From: Limnobacter sp. CACIAM 66H1
Lineage (GTDB): Bacteria > Pseudomonadota > Gammaproteobacteria > Burkholderiales > Burkholderiaceae_B
Direction of reading: 5' to 3'
Length of the DNA stretch: 33,307 nucleotides
Assembly (NCBI RefSeq): GCF_001601825.1
Contig: NZ_LUJK01000037.1
Span: 1 to 33,307, forward strand
This document shows positions 6,939-14,947 of the stretch, piece by piece. How positions within the stretch are numbered: position 1 is the first letter of the stretch; each line of letters starts with the position of its first letter. Under the pieces are notes generated by a model, which saw only the letters and a list, made by a program, of their open reading frames with translations, searched no databases and was not told the origin of the DNA. A program made the position numbers and the translations under genes.

Positions 6939-8863
6939 CGTTGGCTTTCTTGCAGCCGGTTCAGGTGCTCGTGAAGAATTCGGCGCACTTCAACAATGGC
7001 CTCAGGCGTTTCCTGCACGCTGTGCCAGGAGTTCACCACCAGTTCTGAGGCTGCACCTTCCAGTCTCGCGCTGGCATAGGGCACCACACCATCGCTGCTG
7101 GCCTCAAGAATCACGCCGGGTGTGTCGTTGCCCATGATGGAGTGGTAGGTCACCTTGCTCGAGATTGGCAATTTGGACGACTCCCGCACGAACGGGTCTT
7201 GGTCACTGAGGTTCTTGATGCTGTTGAAAGAATCCACCAAGGGTTCATTCGATGCTTCATCGGGATTGACCAATAGCTGACCAATTTCAGTGACGCGGCT
7301 TAGTACGGTGGCTGGCAAGCGAATAAGCCCCGACACAAAACGTGCAAAACGATTTTCTGCATAGGGGGTTCCGCGGTGCGGAGCTGCAATGAAAATGGCG
7401 CGTGTGGCTTGCGGCATGGCATCGAATATCACGAAGGGCTCAATTTTCTGACGCAGTCTTTCTTCCCGTTGTTCTGAAATGTTGTAGCGGTCCAGCACCG
7501 ATTCCCACAATTGGTCACCCGAATTCGACACCATCAGCCGTGCCAACACGCCACCCATGCTATGGCCAATCAACACCATTTCCGTGGAGGCCCTTCGCTT
7601 GCCTTGCGGATCAAAGTTTTTCAACGTGGCATTCACTGCTTCGCGAATCTCGCGGTTGTTGAATGGCAGCGGCAAGTTGGTCGGGTAGTACACCTGCCAA
7701 ATCTGAAAATTCTGGCGAAGTTCTTCGTCGCCCAGCACCTCATTGGCCACGTTCACCCAGGCCTCCGGGCTGCTGGCCAGGCCGTGCAGCATCAAGATGA
7801 CACGGCGGTTGGGGTCGAATGGTTGCATCAGATAAATGCGTGGCTTGTCCAGTGTTTCACTGCGACCAATCAGCGACAGCAAGCTTTCTTGCGCAAAGCC
7901 CGAGCGGGCCAGCCACAGTCCGTAGCCGGATGTGAAATTAGCAGCCAGGGGAACACGAATACCGCGAACATCTACACTTGAATTTCGATGGGGGTCAAAA
8001 CCCTGTAGCTCGACGCGTTTGCCCTGTAGCACCGATTCAACACTGTTGCCCGGAAAGTGCAGCATCACGGTGACGGAGGGAAAGGGCGTCTCGCTCCAAG
8101 GCTTGTTCTCGTCTTCCCGTTTCACCACACTGTCGGCAAACACGGCCACCAATTCAGCACCCAAACCGTCTCGGCGATACTGATTGCGCAAGCCCTTGAA
8201 TGTGAGGGACGACGCAGCAAGCAGTTCATTGGGCAACTGGCCCTTGTGGCTTAAGCTGATACCCGAGGTGCTGCCGCTCACCTGCCAGGGGGCAAAGTCG
8301 AGCAGGTAAGTTCTTTCCTGCGAAACAGATTGCTCCAGTTGATCGCGATAGCGGTTGAACAAACCCACCACAGCTTGCTGGGTTGAAAAATTGTAGTAGT
8401 CACGCACTTGGGCTTGCCGGTCCTCGAGAGCGCGTAGATCGGGTGTGCGGCTGGTGAAAAACAGGTAAGCATAAGCATGCTTGGCACTTTCCAGGTAGGC
8501 GGAAAGTGTGGCGGCTTTCAACGTATCATTGGCTGGCTCCAGTTTTTGTGCTTCTTCGTTTTGCAGGGCCTCCTTCAACCACAGCTCTGCCACAGTGGAC
8601 AGGCGCTGTTCATCGCTTAAGCCGATGGAGGCAAGCAACAATTTCCTGCATTCAGAAATATTGCTGTTACAACGCGCCTCGTCGGTGCCAACCACCTGGA
8701 GGGCCGTGCGCGCGGACGCGCTGAGTTGGCCAGTAGTGAGTACATCGCCCCGGCGTGCTGACAGGTAATCTTCCGAGCTGACCGACCCCACGCTAACCAT
8801 GGCGCAGCCTGACACAGACAGTGCGAGCAGAGTGGTGGTGGCGAGAAGGGTAAAGTTGAACAT
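6935..8863 (-). CDS. large lipoprotein alpha/beta hydrolase (PGAP1-like/lipase-type)
   Basis: The 642-residue product starts at ATG 8863 with a lipoprotein signal (MFNFTLLATTTLLALSVSGC, predicted lipidated Cys20). The longer frame to 9001 adds 46 residues that would spoil the signal. The second half is an alpha/beta hydrolase: oxyanion-type strand RVILMLHGLASSPEAW, nucleophile elbow LIGHSMGGVLAR (Ser435), then IFIAAPHRGTPYA and a late SSDGVVPYASARL that probably carries the acid. The PHRG motif after the nucleophile recalls PGAP1-like and other lipase-type hydrolases. The N-terminal 300 residues, probably periplasmic, lack a family I recognise. Substrate is unknown; envelope lipid or ester hydrolysis is plausible. 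It is divergent from the PepSY gene. Confidence 0.85.
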   Translation of the reverse strand: MFNFTLLATTTLLALSVSGCAMVSVGSVSSEDYLSARRGDVLTTGQLSASARTALQVVGTDEARCNSNISECRKLLLASIGLSDEQRLSTVAELWLKEALQNEEAQKLEPANDTLKAATLSAYLESAKHAYAYLFFTSRTPDLRALEDRQAQVRDYYNFSTQQAVVGLFNRYRDQLEQSVSQERTYLLDFAPWQVSGSTSGISLSHKGQLPNELLAASSLTFKGLRNQYRRDGLGAELVAVFADSVVKREDENKPWSETPFPSVTVMLHFPGNSVESVLQGKRVELQGFDPHRNSSVDVRGIRVPLAANFTSGYGLWLARSGFAQESLLSLIGRSETLDKPRIYLMQPFDPNRRVILMLHGLASSPEAWVNVANEVLGDEELRQNFQIWQVYYPTNLPLPFNNREIREAVNATLKNFDPQGKRRASTEMVLIGHSMGGVLARLMVSNSGDQLWESVLDRYNISEQREERLRQKIEPFVIFDAMPQATRAIFIAAPHRGTPYAENRFARFVSGLIRLPATVLSRVTEIGQLLVNPDEASNEPLVDSFNSIKNLSDQDPFVRESSKLPISSKVTYHSIMGNDTPGVILEASSDGVVPYASARLEGAASELVVNSWHSVQETPEAIVEVRRILHEHLNRLQESQR

Positions 8864-8933
8864 GGGCGTACTGCGGTAACCTGAATCGAAGATTTTGATT
8901 CTACGCGTGGTTTGCCTCAGATTTGATCTACTC

Positions 8934-8952
8934 CTGCGACGAAATGTCGCAG
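8934..8952. promoter_or_regulatory. predicted RegA/RegR box upstream of the PepSY gene
   Basis: CTGCGAC (8934-8940), GAAAT, GTCGCAG (8946-8952) is a perfect 7-5-7 inverted repeat. Its core GCGAC-N5-GTCGC agrees with the binding site reported for RegA/PrrA/RegR/ActR response regulators. It lies 60 bases before the PepSY start and 70 before the divergent hydrolase start. A RegA homologue is encoded at 14064-14606. Confidence 0.55.
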
Positions 8953-9012
8953 CTGGTGTGGCAGCCACTGCCGGATAATTCTGGCTTGTTTGAGCAAGCA
9001 TGAAGTGCCACC

Positions 9013-10611
9013 ATGAAAATCAAGTTATTGAAACTGCACCGAGCATTGGCGTTGCTCGGCTTTGTCACCATGTTGCTGTGGGGCACATCGGGTTTGTTGC
9101 ACCCTTGGCTGACTACCTTTGGCGTGCAACAGGCGGTGTTTGTGCCACCCCAACGTGCATTGAATCTGCACGATACATTGCCTTTTGAACAAATCCTTAA
9201 AAAGGCTGGGGTTGAACAGGCTCAGTCTGTTCGGTTGGTGGTGGCGGAATCGGCCAACCTGTTACAAATCACTGAATCGCAATTTGCACCCAGGCGCTAT
9301 TTCGACTTGAACACCGGGCTGGAGTTGCCCAATCACGATCCGGTTTATGCAGCTTTTTTGGCCCGTCACTATTTGAATGCACCTTATGCAGAAATCGCCA
9401 AGGTGGAGCGCATTGAGAAATTCTCCAATGACTATCCAGCGGTAAACCGCTTGTTGCCGGTGTACCGGGTGCAATTTGATCAGGCCGATGGCCTGAACGC
9501 CTATGTGTACACAGAAACTGCTTCTTTGGCGGCGGTTTCGGACAACACCAAGCACCGGGTTCAAACGGTGTTTCAGTGGCTTCACACCTGGAGCTGGATG
9601 CCCAGTGTGGCCGAGACACCCCGTGTGTGGTTGATCGCTGTGCTGGTAGGTGTGCTGTTCACGATGGCTTGTAGTGGTTTGGCCATGCTGGTGTTGATTC
9701 GACGAAAGGTGCGTGCAGCAGGGGCCAAAGGTTGGCATCGCATGGCGGGCTATGTGTTGGTGGTGCCCGTGTTGATGTTTTCTTTCAGCGGTGTGTACCA
9801 TGTGGTGCAGCATGGTTGGCCTGAGGAGCAATCGAAGCTGACTATGCGCCCGGCAATTGACCTGCAAAAATTGCACTTCCCGCTTCATTCCAACTGGGCT
9901 GAAATGACTCGAGATTTACCAGTGACAGGTTTATCGCTGGTTGCAAACCAGAATGGCGAGCTGTTGTATCGCCTCGCTTTGCCTCTTCCAAAAAATGGCC
10001 TGCCTGATAATCCGCAAGCCATACGTAATGCGCGCTTTGACGGTGTTCAGCCAACAGGCCCCGCCATTTATCTGAATGCGAACACTGGTTTGTTGTGGCA
10101 AGACGGCGATCGTGAAATGGCCCATCAACTTGCGCAGCTCCACACGGGCCTTCCGCGCGAGGCTGTTCTAAAAGTGAGTTTAGTCACGCGCTTTGGCGGC
10201 GATTACGACTTTCGAAACAAGCGCTTGCCGGTGTGGAAGTTTGAGTACGGCGCCCCCTTGAATGCCAGCGTTTTTGTAGACACAGCCACAGGCGTGCTGG
10301 CCGACATGACCCTGAATTCAGCGAAACCCGAGATCTGGAGTTTCAGCATGCTTCACAAATGGAGCTTTCTGGGTGGATTGGGGCGCGATGTGCAAAACAT
10401 CGTGATGTGCGTGGTGGTTGTGCTGGCCATGGTGATGATGGCCGGGTTTGGACTGCGGAGTCGCCCCGCGCTGCGAATCCGCCGGGAAGCCTTGCAAAGC
10501 CGGCACAACAAGAATGTACCTTCACCTCCCTTGTTCACTCACTTCAGCTCACCACTTCACCTCAACACCCGCATAAACGCTTCTGCCTTCACCCGGTGCA
10601 AACTGTGCTGA
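9013..10611 (+). CDS. PepSY-domain membrane protein, probable partner of TonB-dependent metal uptake
   Basis: The product has 532 residues. Transmembrane segments lie near 10-30, 204-228, 245-265 and 465-485, with two large extracytoplasmic PepSY-type regions between them. This PepSY_TM architecture is common beside TonB receptors, where some members are thought to reduce ferric complexes; conserved histidines at the membrane ends (KLHRA, QWLHTW, GVYHVVQHGW, SMLHKW) would suit haem or metal binding. The last 21 codons overlap the 3' end of the convergent receptor gene (10549-10611). A RegA-type box lies 60 bases before the ATG. Family assignment is firm; the reductase role is inferred. Confidence 0.85.
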   Translation: MKIKLLKLHRALALLGFVTMLLWGTSGLLHPWLTTFGVQQAVFVPPQRALNLHDTLPFEQILKKAGVEQAQSVRLVVAESANLLQITESQFAPRRYFDLNTGLELPNHDPVYAAFLARHYLNAPYAEIAKVERIEKFSNDYPAVNRLLPVYRVQFDQADGLNAYVYTETASLAAVSDNTKHRVQTVFQWLHTWSWMPSVAETPRVWLIAVLVGVLFTMACSGLAMLVLIRRKVRAAGAKGWHRMAGYVLVVPVLMFSFSGVYHVVQHGWPEEQSKLTMRPAIDLQKLHFPLHSNWAEMTRDLPVTGLSLVANQNGELLYRLALPLPKNGLPDNPQAIRNARFDGVQPTGPAIYLNANTGLLWQDGDREMAHQLAQLHTGLPREAVLKVSLVTRFGGDYDFRNKRLPVWKFEYGAPLNASVFVDTATGVLADMTLNSAKPEIWSFSMLHKWSFLGGLGRDVQNIVMCVVVVLAMVMMAGFGLRSRPALRIRREALQSRHNKNVPSPPLFTHFSSPLHLNTRINASAFTRCKLC

Positions 10612-12609
10612 ATCCGCCCCGTTCGCATTCACAATCACACCCGTGGTGGCGGCATACACTTTGTCTGTCAAATTGCGGGCATCCACAAACACGCGCAGTG
10701 TGTCGCTGAATTTGTACGATGCATTCAAGCCCACTAGCAGGTAGGGGTCTGAGGCCAGTGTGTTGGCCAAATCCACAAAGTAACCTTTCGGTACGTATTC
10801 AATGTTGGGCGACAGGGTCCAGCCCAAGGTGTTGGCGTAGTCCAGTTTGGCCCGCACATAGTGTTCCGGAATTCCCGGTATGGCTGCGTTGCCGTACACG
10901 CGGTCATTGTCAAAACGGAAGCGGCCAAAGGTGTAAGCCAGTTGCCAGTTCAAAGTATCGCCAGCCCTGAGCAAATCACGCGTGAAAGGCCCGGCAAGCC
11001 CAATTTCCACACCTTGATGCACCGTGTTGTCTGCATTCAGAATTGCGCTCAGGCCCGGCACCAGCGGGTTGAGTTGGTAGCTCACAAACTCATTGTTCAA
11101 CTGGCTGTAGTAGGCACTGATGTCCCAGCGAATTTGTTGGGTTACTGCGCGGGTACCCAATTCAAACGTGGTCGATTCCTGCGCCTCCAGCGCACGCGTG
11201 GGGCTTGTTTCAGAAAACGTGGGTGGCTCGAACGCACGGCTCAAATTGCCGTAAACCTGAGCAGCCTCGCTGGCCTGCCAAAGCAAGCCGGTTTTCGGGC
11301 TGAACTGCGCGTAGCGGCGTTGGTAGCTTCCATCGCCATCGCTTAAAAACTGATCGTCTGCTGTGCGTTTGGCGTGGGTCCATTGCAGGCCATTGATCCA
11401 TTGCACGGAATCAGTCAGGTGCAGGCGACTTTCTCCGTACAACTCCATGTTGTGGGCTTTCTGGTCTTCATGGCTTCGAAGGCTGATTCGGTCGCCGCGT
11501 ACATGGTTGAATATGCGCGCCTCGGTGATGCCGTGCACCAGGTTGTAACCCAAGGTGGTGTCATGCCGCAAACCCCACAATTCACCCTGTGCAATCCGGT
11601 TGCCAAAGGTGCCCACATCGCGGGTTTGCTGGTCAATCAAACCAAAACTCAGTGGGTGGTACAGGTTTTTGTCCACTGCATACACACCCGCGTTGTACTC
11701 CACGCCTGTTGGCGAAATCCAGGTGGTTTTGTTGGCAAGGCGGGTAATCAGGAAGTCGCGTTGTGAATTCGCAGCCGCCGACGCGGCATTGGCCTGTGTA
11801 GGGTTGGTTTGCAACTGCGCCTTGGTCAGGTTGCCGGGCAGTTCCTGATTCATGTCACCGTGAATCACATAAAAACGGGTTTCCAGTTGAGGCGAAATTT
11901 TCAAACCTGCATTGGCATTCAACCGGGTGTTTTTTTGTCCACTGAATTGCCGAAACCCGTCAGAACGCAATTGCGAGAGCGATGCAAAATAATCCCAATT
12001 GCCCAGCACATCGCCGGTTTTAAATTGCGCACGCGCAAATTCATGGCTGCCAGCATCCAGGCGCAACACGCTGTTGGGTGTGGTGTAGCCGGTGGGTGTT
12101 ACAAAATTGATAGCCCCGCCCAGGCTGGCGGCGCCGTATTGCAAGGCGTTGGCCCCTTTGTACACTTCAACGTGTTGCAATGCCAAGGGGTCGATGTCCT
12201 GAAAATCCGAGCCACCGTCGGCCAGGTTAATTGGAATACCGTCTTGCAACAGGCGTATTCCGCGCATGTGAAAAGTGCGCGACAGGCCCGAGCCTCGAAT
12301 GCTCAGTCGTGCTTCTTCATTCACCCGGCTTTGCGCAAATACGCCGGGCGTAAAGTCCAGCATGTCCTTAATGGTCACTGCTTTGCCTGCTTCAAAACTT
12401 TCAGCCTCGACCACGGCGGTACCACCTGCTGTCTGGTTCAACTTTTCTTTGGCCACTTGCACACTGGCTGCGCTCAGCGCCTCGCGTTGGGCTTTCACTT
12501 CCACGCTGCTGAGTGCGGGGTTTGCAAACACCGGTTGAGCCAGTGGTGAAAAAGCCAGCAGCAGGCCTGTGGACAAGGTAGTCATTTTGAAAGAAGCAAG
12601 AACGCGCAT
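10549..12609 (-). CDS. TonB-dependent outer-membrane receptor (siderophore/metal type)
   Basis: The product has 686 residues. A signal peptide is cleaved near residue 29 (VFA-N), then comes a TonB-box-like SSVEVKA, a plug domain with DMLDFTPGVFAQ, RLSIRGSGLSR and VEVYKGANALQYGAASLGG, and a beta-barrel ending in VYAGVEVKW, with the terminal aromatic residue typical of outer-membrane barrels. There is no FecR-signalling N-terminal extension. It is convergent with the PepSY gene and divergent from regB, with a RegA-type box in the shared promoter. Ferric siderophore import is the usual role, but the plug does not identify the ligand, and another metal complex or small molecule is possible. Confidence 0.9.
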   Translation of the reverse strand: MRVLASFKMTTLSTGLLLAFSPLAQPVFANPALSSVEVKAQREALSAASVQVAKEKLNQTAGGTAVVEAESFEAGKAVTIKDMLDFTPGVFAQSRVNEEARLSIRGSGLSRTFHMRGIRLLQDGIPINLADGGSDFQDIDPLALQHVEVYKGANALQYGAASLGGAINFVTPTGYTTPNSVLRLDAGSHEFARAQFKTGDVLGNWDYFASLSQLRSDGFRQFSGQKNTRLNANAGLKISPQLETRFYVIHGDMNQELPGNLTKAQLQTNPTQANAASAAANSQRDFLITRLANKTTWISPTGVEYNAGVYAVDKNLYHPLSFGLIDQQTRDVGTFGNRIAQGELWGLRHDTTLGYNLVHGITEARIFNHVRGDRISLRSHEDQKAHNMELYGESRLHLTDSVQWINGLQWTHAKRTADDQFLSDGDGSYQRRYAQFSPKTGLLWQASEAAQVYGNLSRAFEPPTFSETSPTRALEAQESTTFELGTRAVTQQIRWDISAYYSQLNNEFVSYQLNPLVPGLSAILNADNTVHQGVEIGLAGPFTRDLLRAGDTLNWQLAYTFGRFRFDNDRVYGNAAIPGIPEHYVRAKLDYANTLGWTLSPNIEYVPKGYFVDLANTLASDPYLLVGLNASYKFSDTLRVFVDARNLTDKVYAATTGVIVNANGADSAQFAPGEGRSVYAGVEVKW

Positions 12610-12669
12610 CGCATAGTCCGGGCAAGATCAACCAGCACGCTTTATACGCCACGGCCTGCACTGCGAGAA

Positions 12670-12686
12670 TGCGGCATATTGTCGCA
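12670..12686. promoter_or_regulatory. predicted RegA/RegR box between the TonB receptor and regB
   Basis: TGCGGC (12670-12675), ATATT, GTCGCA (12681-12686) matches GCGRC-N5-GTCGC with a single arm mismatch. It lies 60 bases upstream of the receptor ATG (12609) and about 60 bases upstream of regB. This location would let RegA control both the receptor and its own operon. Confidence 0.5.
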
Positions 12687-12747
12687 GCCGGGCTGCACAC
12701 CTCACAATTTCAAGGCAGCGAAGCAAGAAGCCACTTAGAATGTGAGC

Positions 12748-14067
12748 ATGAGAACAAGCCTGTTTCCCGACCACCGTCCCTTCACGCACCTTTGGACAGA
12801 AGGCTTGATGGACCAAAGCGATTTGTCCGTTCGCCGCCAGCAAATGGTGACGGTGATGTGGATGCGCACGCTTGCGCTGGCCGCTCAGGGCTTGCTGTTA
12901 GCAGTGGTCGGTTTGTTGCTCAAAGTCAGCCTTCCCTGGTCGGTACTGGCTGTTATTCTGGGTGCGCTGGTTTTACTCAATGCCATCACTTTTATTCGCC
13001 TGCGTCAGGGGCATTCGGTGGGCAGCTTTGAAGTGGCTGCCCAGTTGTTTGCCGATCTGGCCGCTTTCACCTTTGTGCTTTATTTCACAGGTGGCGTGAC
13101 CAATCCCTTCGTGTCACTTTATTTGCCGCTACTGGGCCTGGCTGCGGCACTGCTGCCTTGGGCGCAAGTTGCTGTGCTTGCCTTGTTCAGCGTGGTGGCT
13201 TACACAGTGTTGATGGGCAATTACATACCTTTGGTGCTGGCCAATCCCGACGATGGGGTTCACTTTCACCTGGTGGGCATGTGGTTGAATTTTTTGGTCA
13301 GCGTGTTGATTTTGGTGGGTTTTGTGGCGCGTTTGAGCTCGTCGATTCGCAACCGCGACCAAGCCTTGGGGCGCGCCCAGCAACGTTTGGCCAGTGAGTC
13401 CCGTTTGGCGGCACTGGGCAACCAAGCTGCTTCCATTGCACACCAGTTGGGCACGCCAGTGTCGACCATTGCCACCATTGTTTCAGACTGGAAAAACGAC
13501 CCCGCCATGCACGCGCAGGTGCGGGAAATGAATATTCTCAGTGCGCAGGTTCAATCCATCACCGACACCCTGGGTCAGCTGCGTGCTCAAATTGAAGTCA
13601 ACCCGCGCCACAATGCCGATGCGCAAATCATCAAACCCAGTGAATGGCTTCAGGCCACATTGGGTATTTGGCGAACCCGCAACCCGCAACATGAAGTGCG
13701 CTTGATGCCCAGCATTGCCTCAATCGCAGGCGAATTCAAAGTACGCAAAGAGTTGCTTGAATTGGGTTTGATTACTCTCTTGGACAATGCCGCACAAAGC
13801 CATCAGCGCGCCTCGGTTAGAGACCCTCTCCAGGTAGGCATGCAATGCGACCATGAAAGCCTGACCCTTTTTGTGAATGATGCGGGCGGTGGTATTGATG
13901 CTGAGTTGTTGCCGAAAATCGGACAACAATTGTTTCAGGCCAATGGGCAAGGCATGGGCCTTTTTTTACTGGCCAACCTTTTGGAACGCGAAGGCGGAAA
14001 GCTGAGCCTTCGCAACCTGAACCCCGGTGTTTGCGCCAGCTTAAGCTTGCCGGTACTCTCACAATGA
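12748..14067 (+). CDS. regB: RegB/PrrB-family redox sensor histidine kinase
   Basis: This 439-residue protein has six hydrophobic segments in residues 30-200, the RegB quinone-binding heptapeptide GGVTNPF (about 115-121), an H-box with the phosphorylated His at about 232 (IAHQLGTPVSTI) and a C-terminal ATPase with LLDNAAQS (N box), NDAGGGID and GQGMGLFLL (G boxes). Known RegB proteins sense the redox state of the ubiquinone pool. Two differences stand out: the usual HELGTP is HQLGTP, and the redox-active cysteine region (normally ERCREIL) reads QSITDTL with no cysteine. GTG 12742 or ATG 12808 (preceded by GAAGG) are alternative starts. The TGA overlaps the regA ATG. Confidence 0.9.
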   Translation: MRTSLFPDHRPFTHLWTEGLMDQSDLSVRRQQMVTVMWMRTLALAAQGLLLAVVGLLLKVSLPWSVLAVILGALVLLNAITFIRLRQGHSVGSFEVAAQLFADLAAFTFVLYFTGGVTNPFVSLYLPLLGLAAALLPWAQVAVLALFSVVAYTVLMGNYIPLVLANPDDGVHFHLVGMWLNFLVSVLILVGFVARLSSSIRNRDQALGRAQQRLASESRLAALGNQAASIAHQLGTPVSTIATIVSDWKNDPAMHAQVREMNILSAQVQSITDTLGQLRAQIEVNPRHNADAQIIKPSEWLQATLGIWRTRNPQHEVRLMPSIASIAGEFKVRKELLELGLITLLDNAAQSHQRASVRDPLQVGMQCDHESLTLFVNDAGGGIDAELLPKIGQQLFQANGQGMGLFLLANLLEREGGKLSLRNLNPGVCASLSLPVLSQ

Positions 14068-14606
14068 CGCGCTCGATTTTGATTGTCGACGACGATGAGG
14101 TGTTTGCGAATACCCTTGCTTTGTCGTTTGAACGCAAGGGTTTCAAGACCGATGTGGCATTCAGCAAGGAGCGGGCCCTGCTTGCTGCCGGGCAACGGCA
14201 ATTCACCGACATCACGCTTGATTTGAATTTGGGTGAGCAATCGGGTTTGCAGTTGATCGCGCAGCTACGGAGTTTGCAGCCCACTGCCAATATCTTGATA
14301 CTGACCGGCTACGCCAGCATTGCCACCACCGTACAGGCCATCAAGCTGGGCGCTGACAATTATTTGGCCAAGCCCGCGGACAGTGCTGCGGTGTTGCGGG
14401 CTTTGGATGATGATTCAAGCGGTGTTGCCTCAAATGACGATGAAGCTTTTGACTTTCAACCGATGTCGGTTTCCCGCCTGGAGTGGGAGCACATTCAGCG
14501 TGTGCTCAACGAACACGATGGCAATGTGTCCGCCACTGCGCGTGCGTTGAACATGCACAGGCGAACTTTGCAGCGCAAGCTGGCGAAGCGGCCTGTGGGG
14601 CGATAG
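14064..14606 (+). CDS. regA: RegA/PrrA/ActR-family response regulator
   Basis: The product has 180 residues. The receiver domain has the acidic pocket VDDDE, phospho-acceptor Asp53 (LDLNLG), LTGYAS and the lysine in YLAKPAD. A short linker leads to a Fis-type helix-turn-helix (EWEHIQRVLNEHDGNVSATA and then RALNMHRRTLQRKLAKR) that is strongly conserved in RegA, PrrA, ActR and RegR proteins. The start codon overlaps the regB stop (ATGA, 14064-14067), so the pair is translated together. Members activate or repress respiration, redox and carbon or nitrogen pathways; here two matching boxes (8934-8952 and 12670-12686) suggest local control of metal-uptake genes. Confidence 0.93.
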   Translation: MTRSILIVDDDEVFANTLALSFERKGFKTDVAFSKERALLAAGQRQFTDITLDLNLGEQSGLQLIAQLRSLQPTANILILTGYASIATTVQAIKLGADNYLAKPADSAAVLRALDDDSSGVASNDDEAFDFQPMSVSRLEWEHIQRVLNEHDGNVSATARALNMHRRTLQRKLAKRPVGR

Positions 14607-14626
14607 ATGTCCTGTCGCTGCTCCAT

Positions 14627-14934
14627 TTAGCGAGTGTAGGTTTGCAGCGGATCACTCATCCAGCCAAGATCCAAGTCGAATTCCCCGTCTTTGACTCTGG
14701 CTTGGGCCATGCGAAACGCCACAGCGTCTTCGCATCGGTTCCTGCCGGAACCGCCCCGCGCTTCGAGTCAATCCGGGCGACTTGATCTGAAACGGCTGAC
14801 TGATGTGACGCTGCTGCAAACTTCAAACTCTTGTTGCCCGTGGGCACCAAGTATTTTCTGCTTCGCAGGTCGCTGCCCCAGTAGCTCAGCTCACTCAGGG
14901 CGCAAGAGGGTATGCACCTGAGCGAGCCGAGCAA
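14627..14934 (-). pseudogene. probable small gene interrupted by a frameshift
   Basis: This occupies most of the 341-base interval between regA and the second receptor. On the minus strand one frame reads SELSYWGSDLRSRKYLVPTG, and later RIDSKRGAVPAGTDAKTLWRFA, then loses protein-like character and stops at 14656. In a second frame, from about base 14722 onward, it continues MAQARVKDGEFDLDLGW then MSDPLQTYTR and stops with TAA at 14627. Joining the frames near 14722 gives one continuous protein-like product of roughly 95 residues, consistent with loss of one base. No ATG is visible at the start. I do not recognise the family. Sequencing error or two unrelated short frames are alternatives. Confidence 0.4.
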
Positions 14935-14947
14935 AGATACTGCAGTC

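Noticed and set aside
11809-12549. 246-codon plus-strand open frame within the TonB receptor
   Set aside because: Antisense shadow of a clear receptor gene with signal peptide, plug and barrel.
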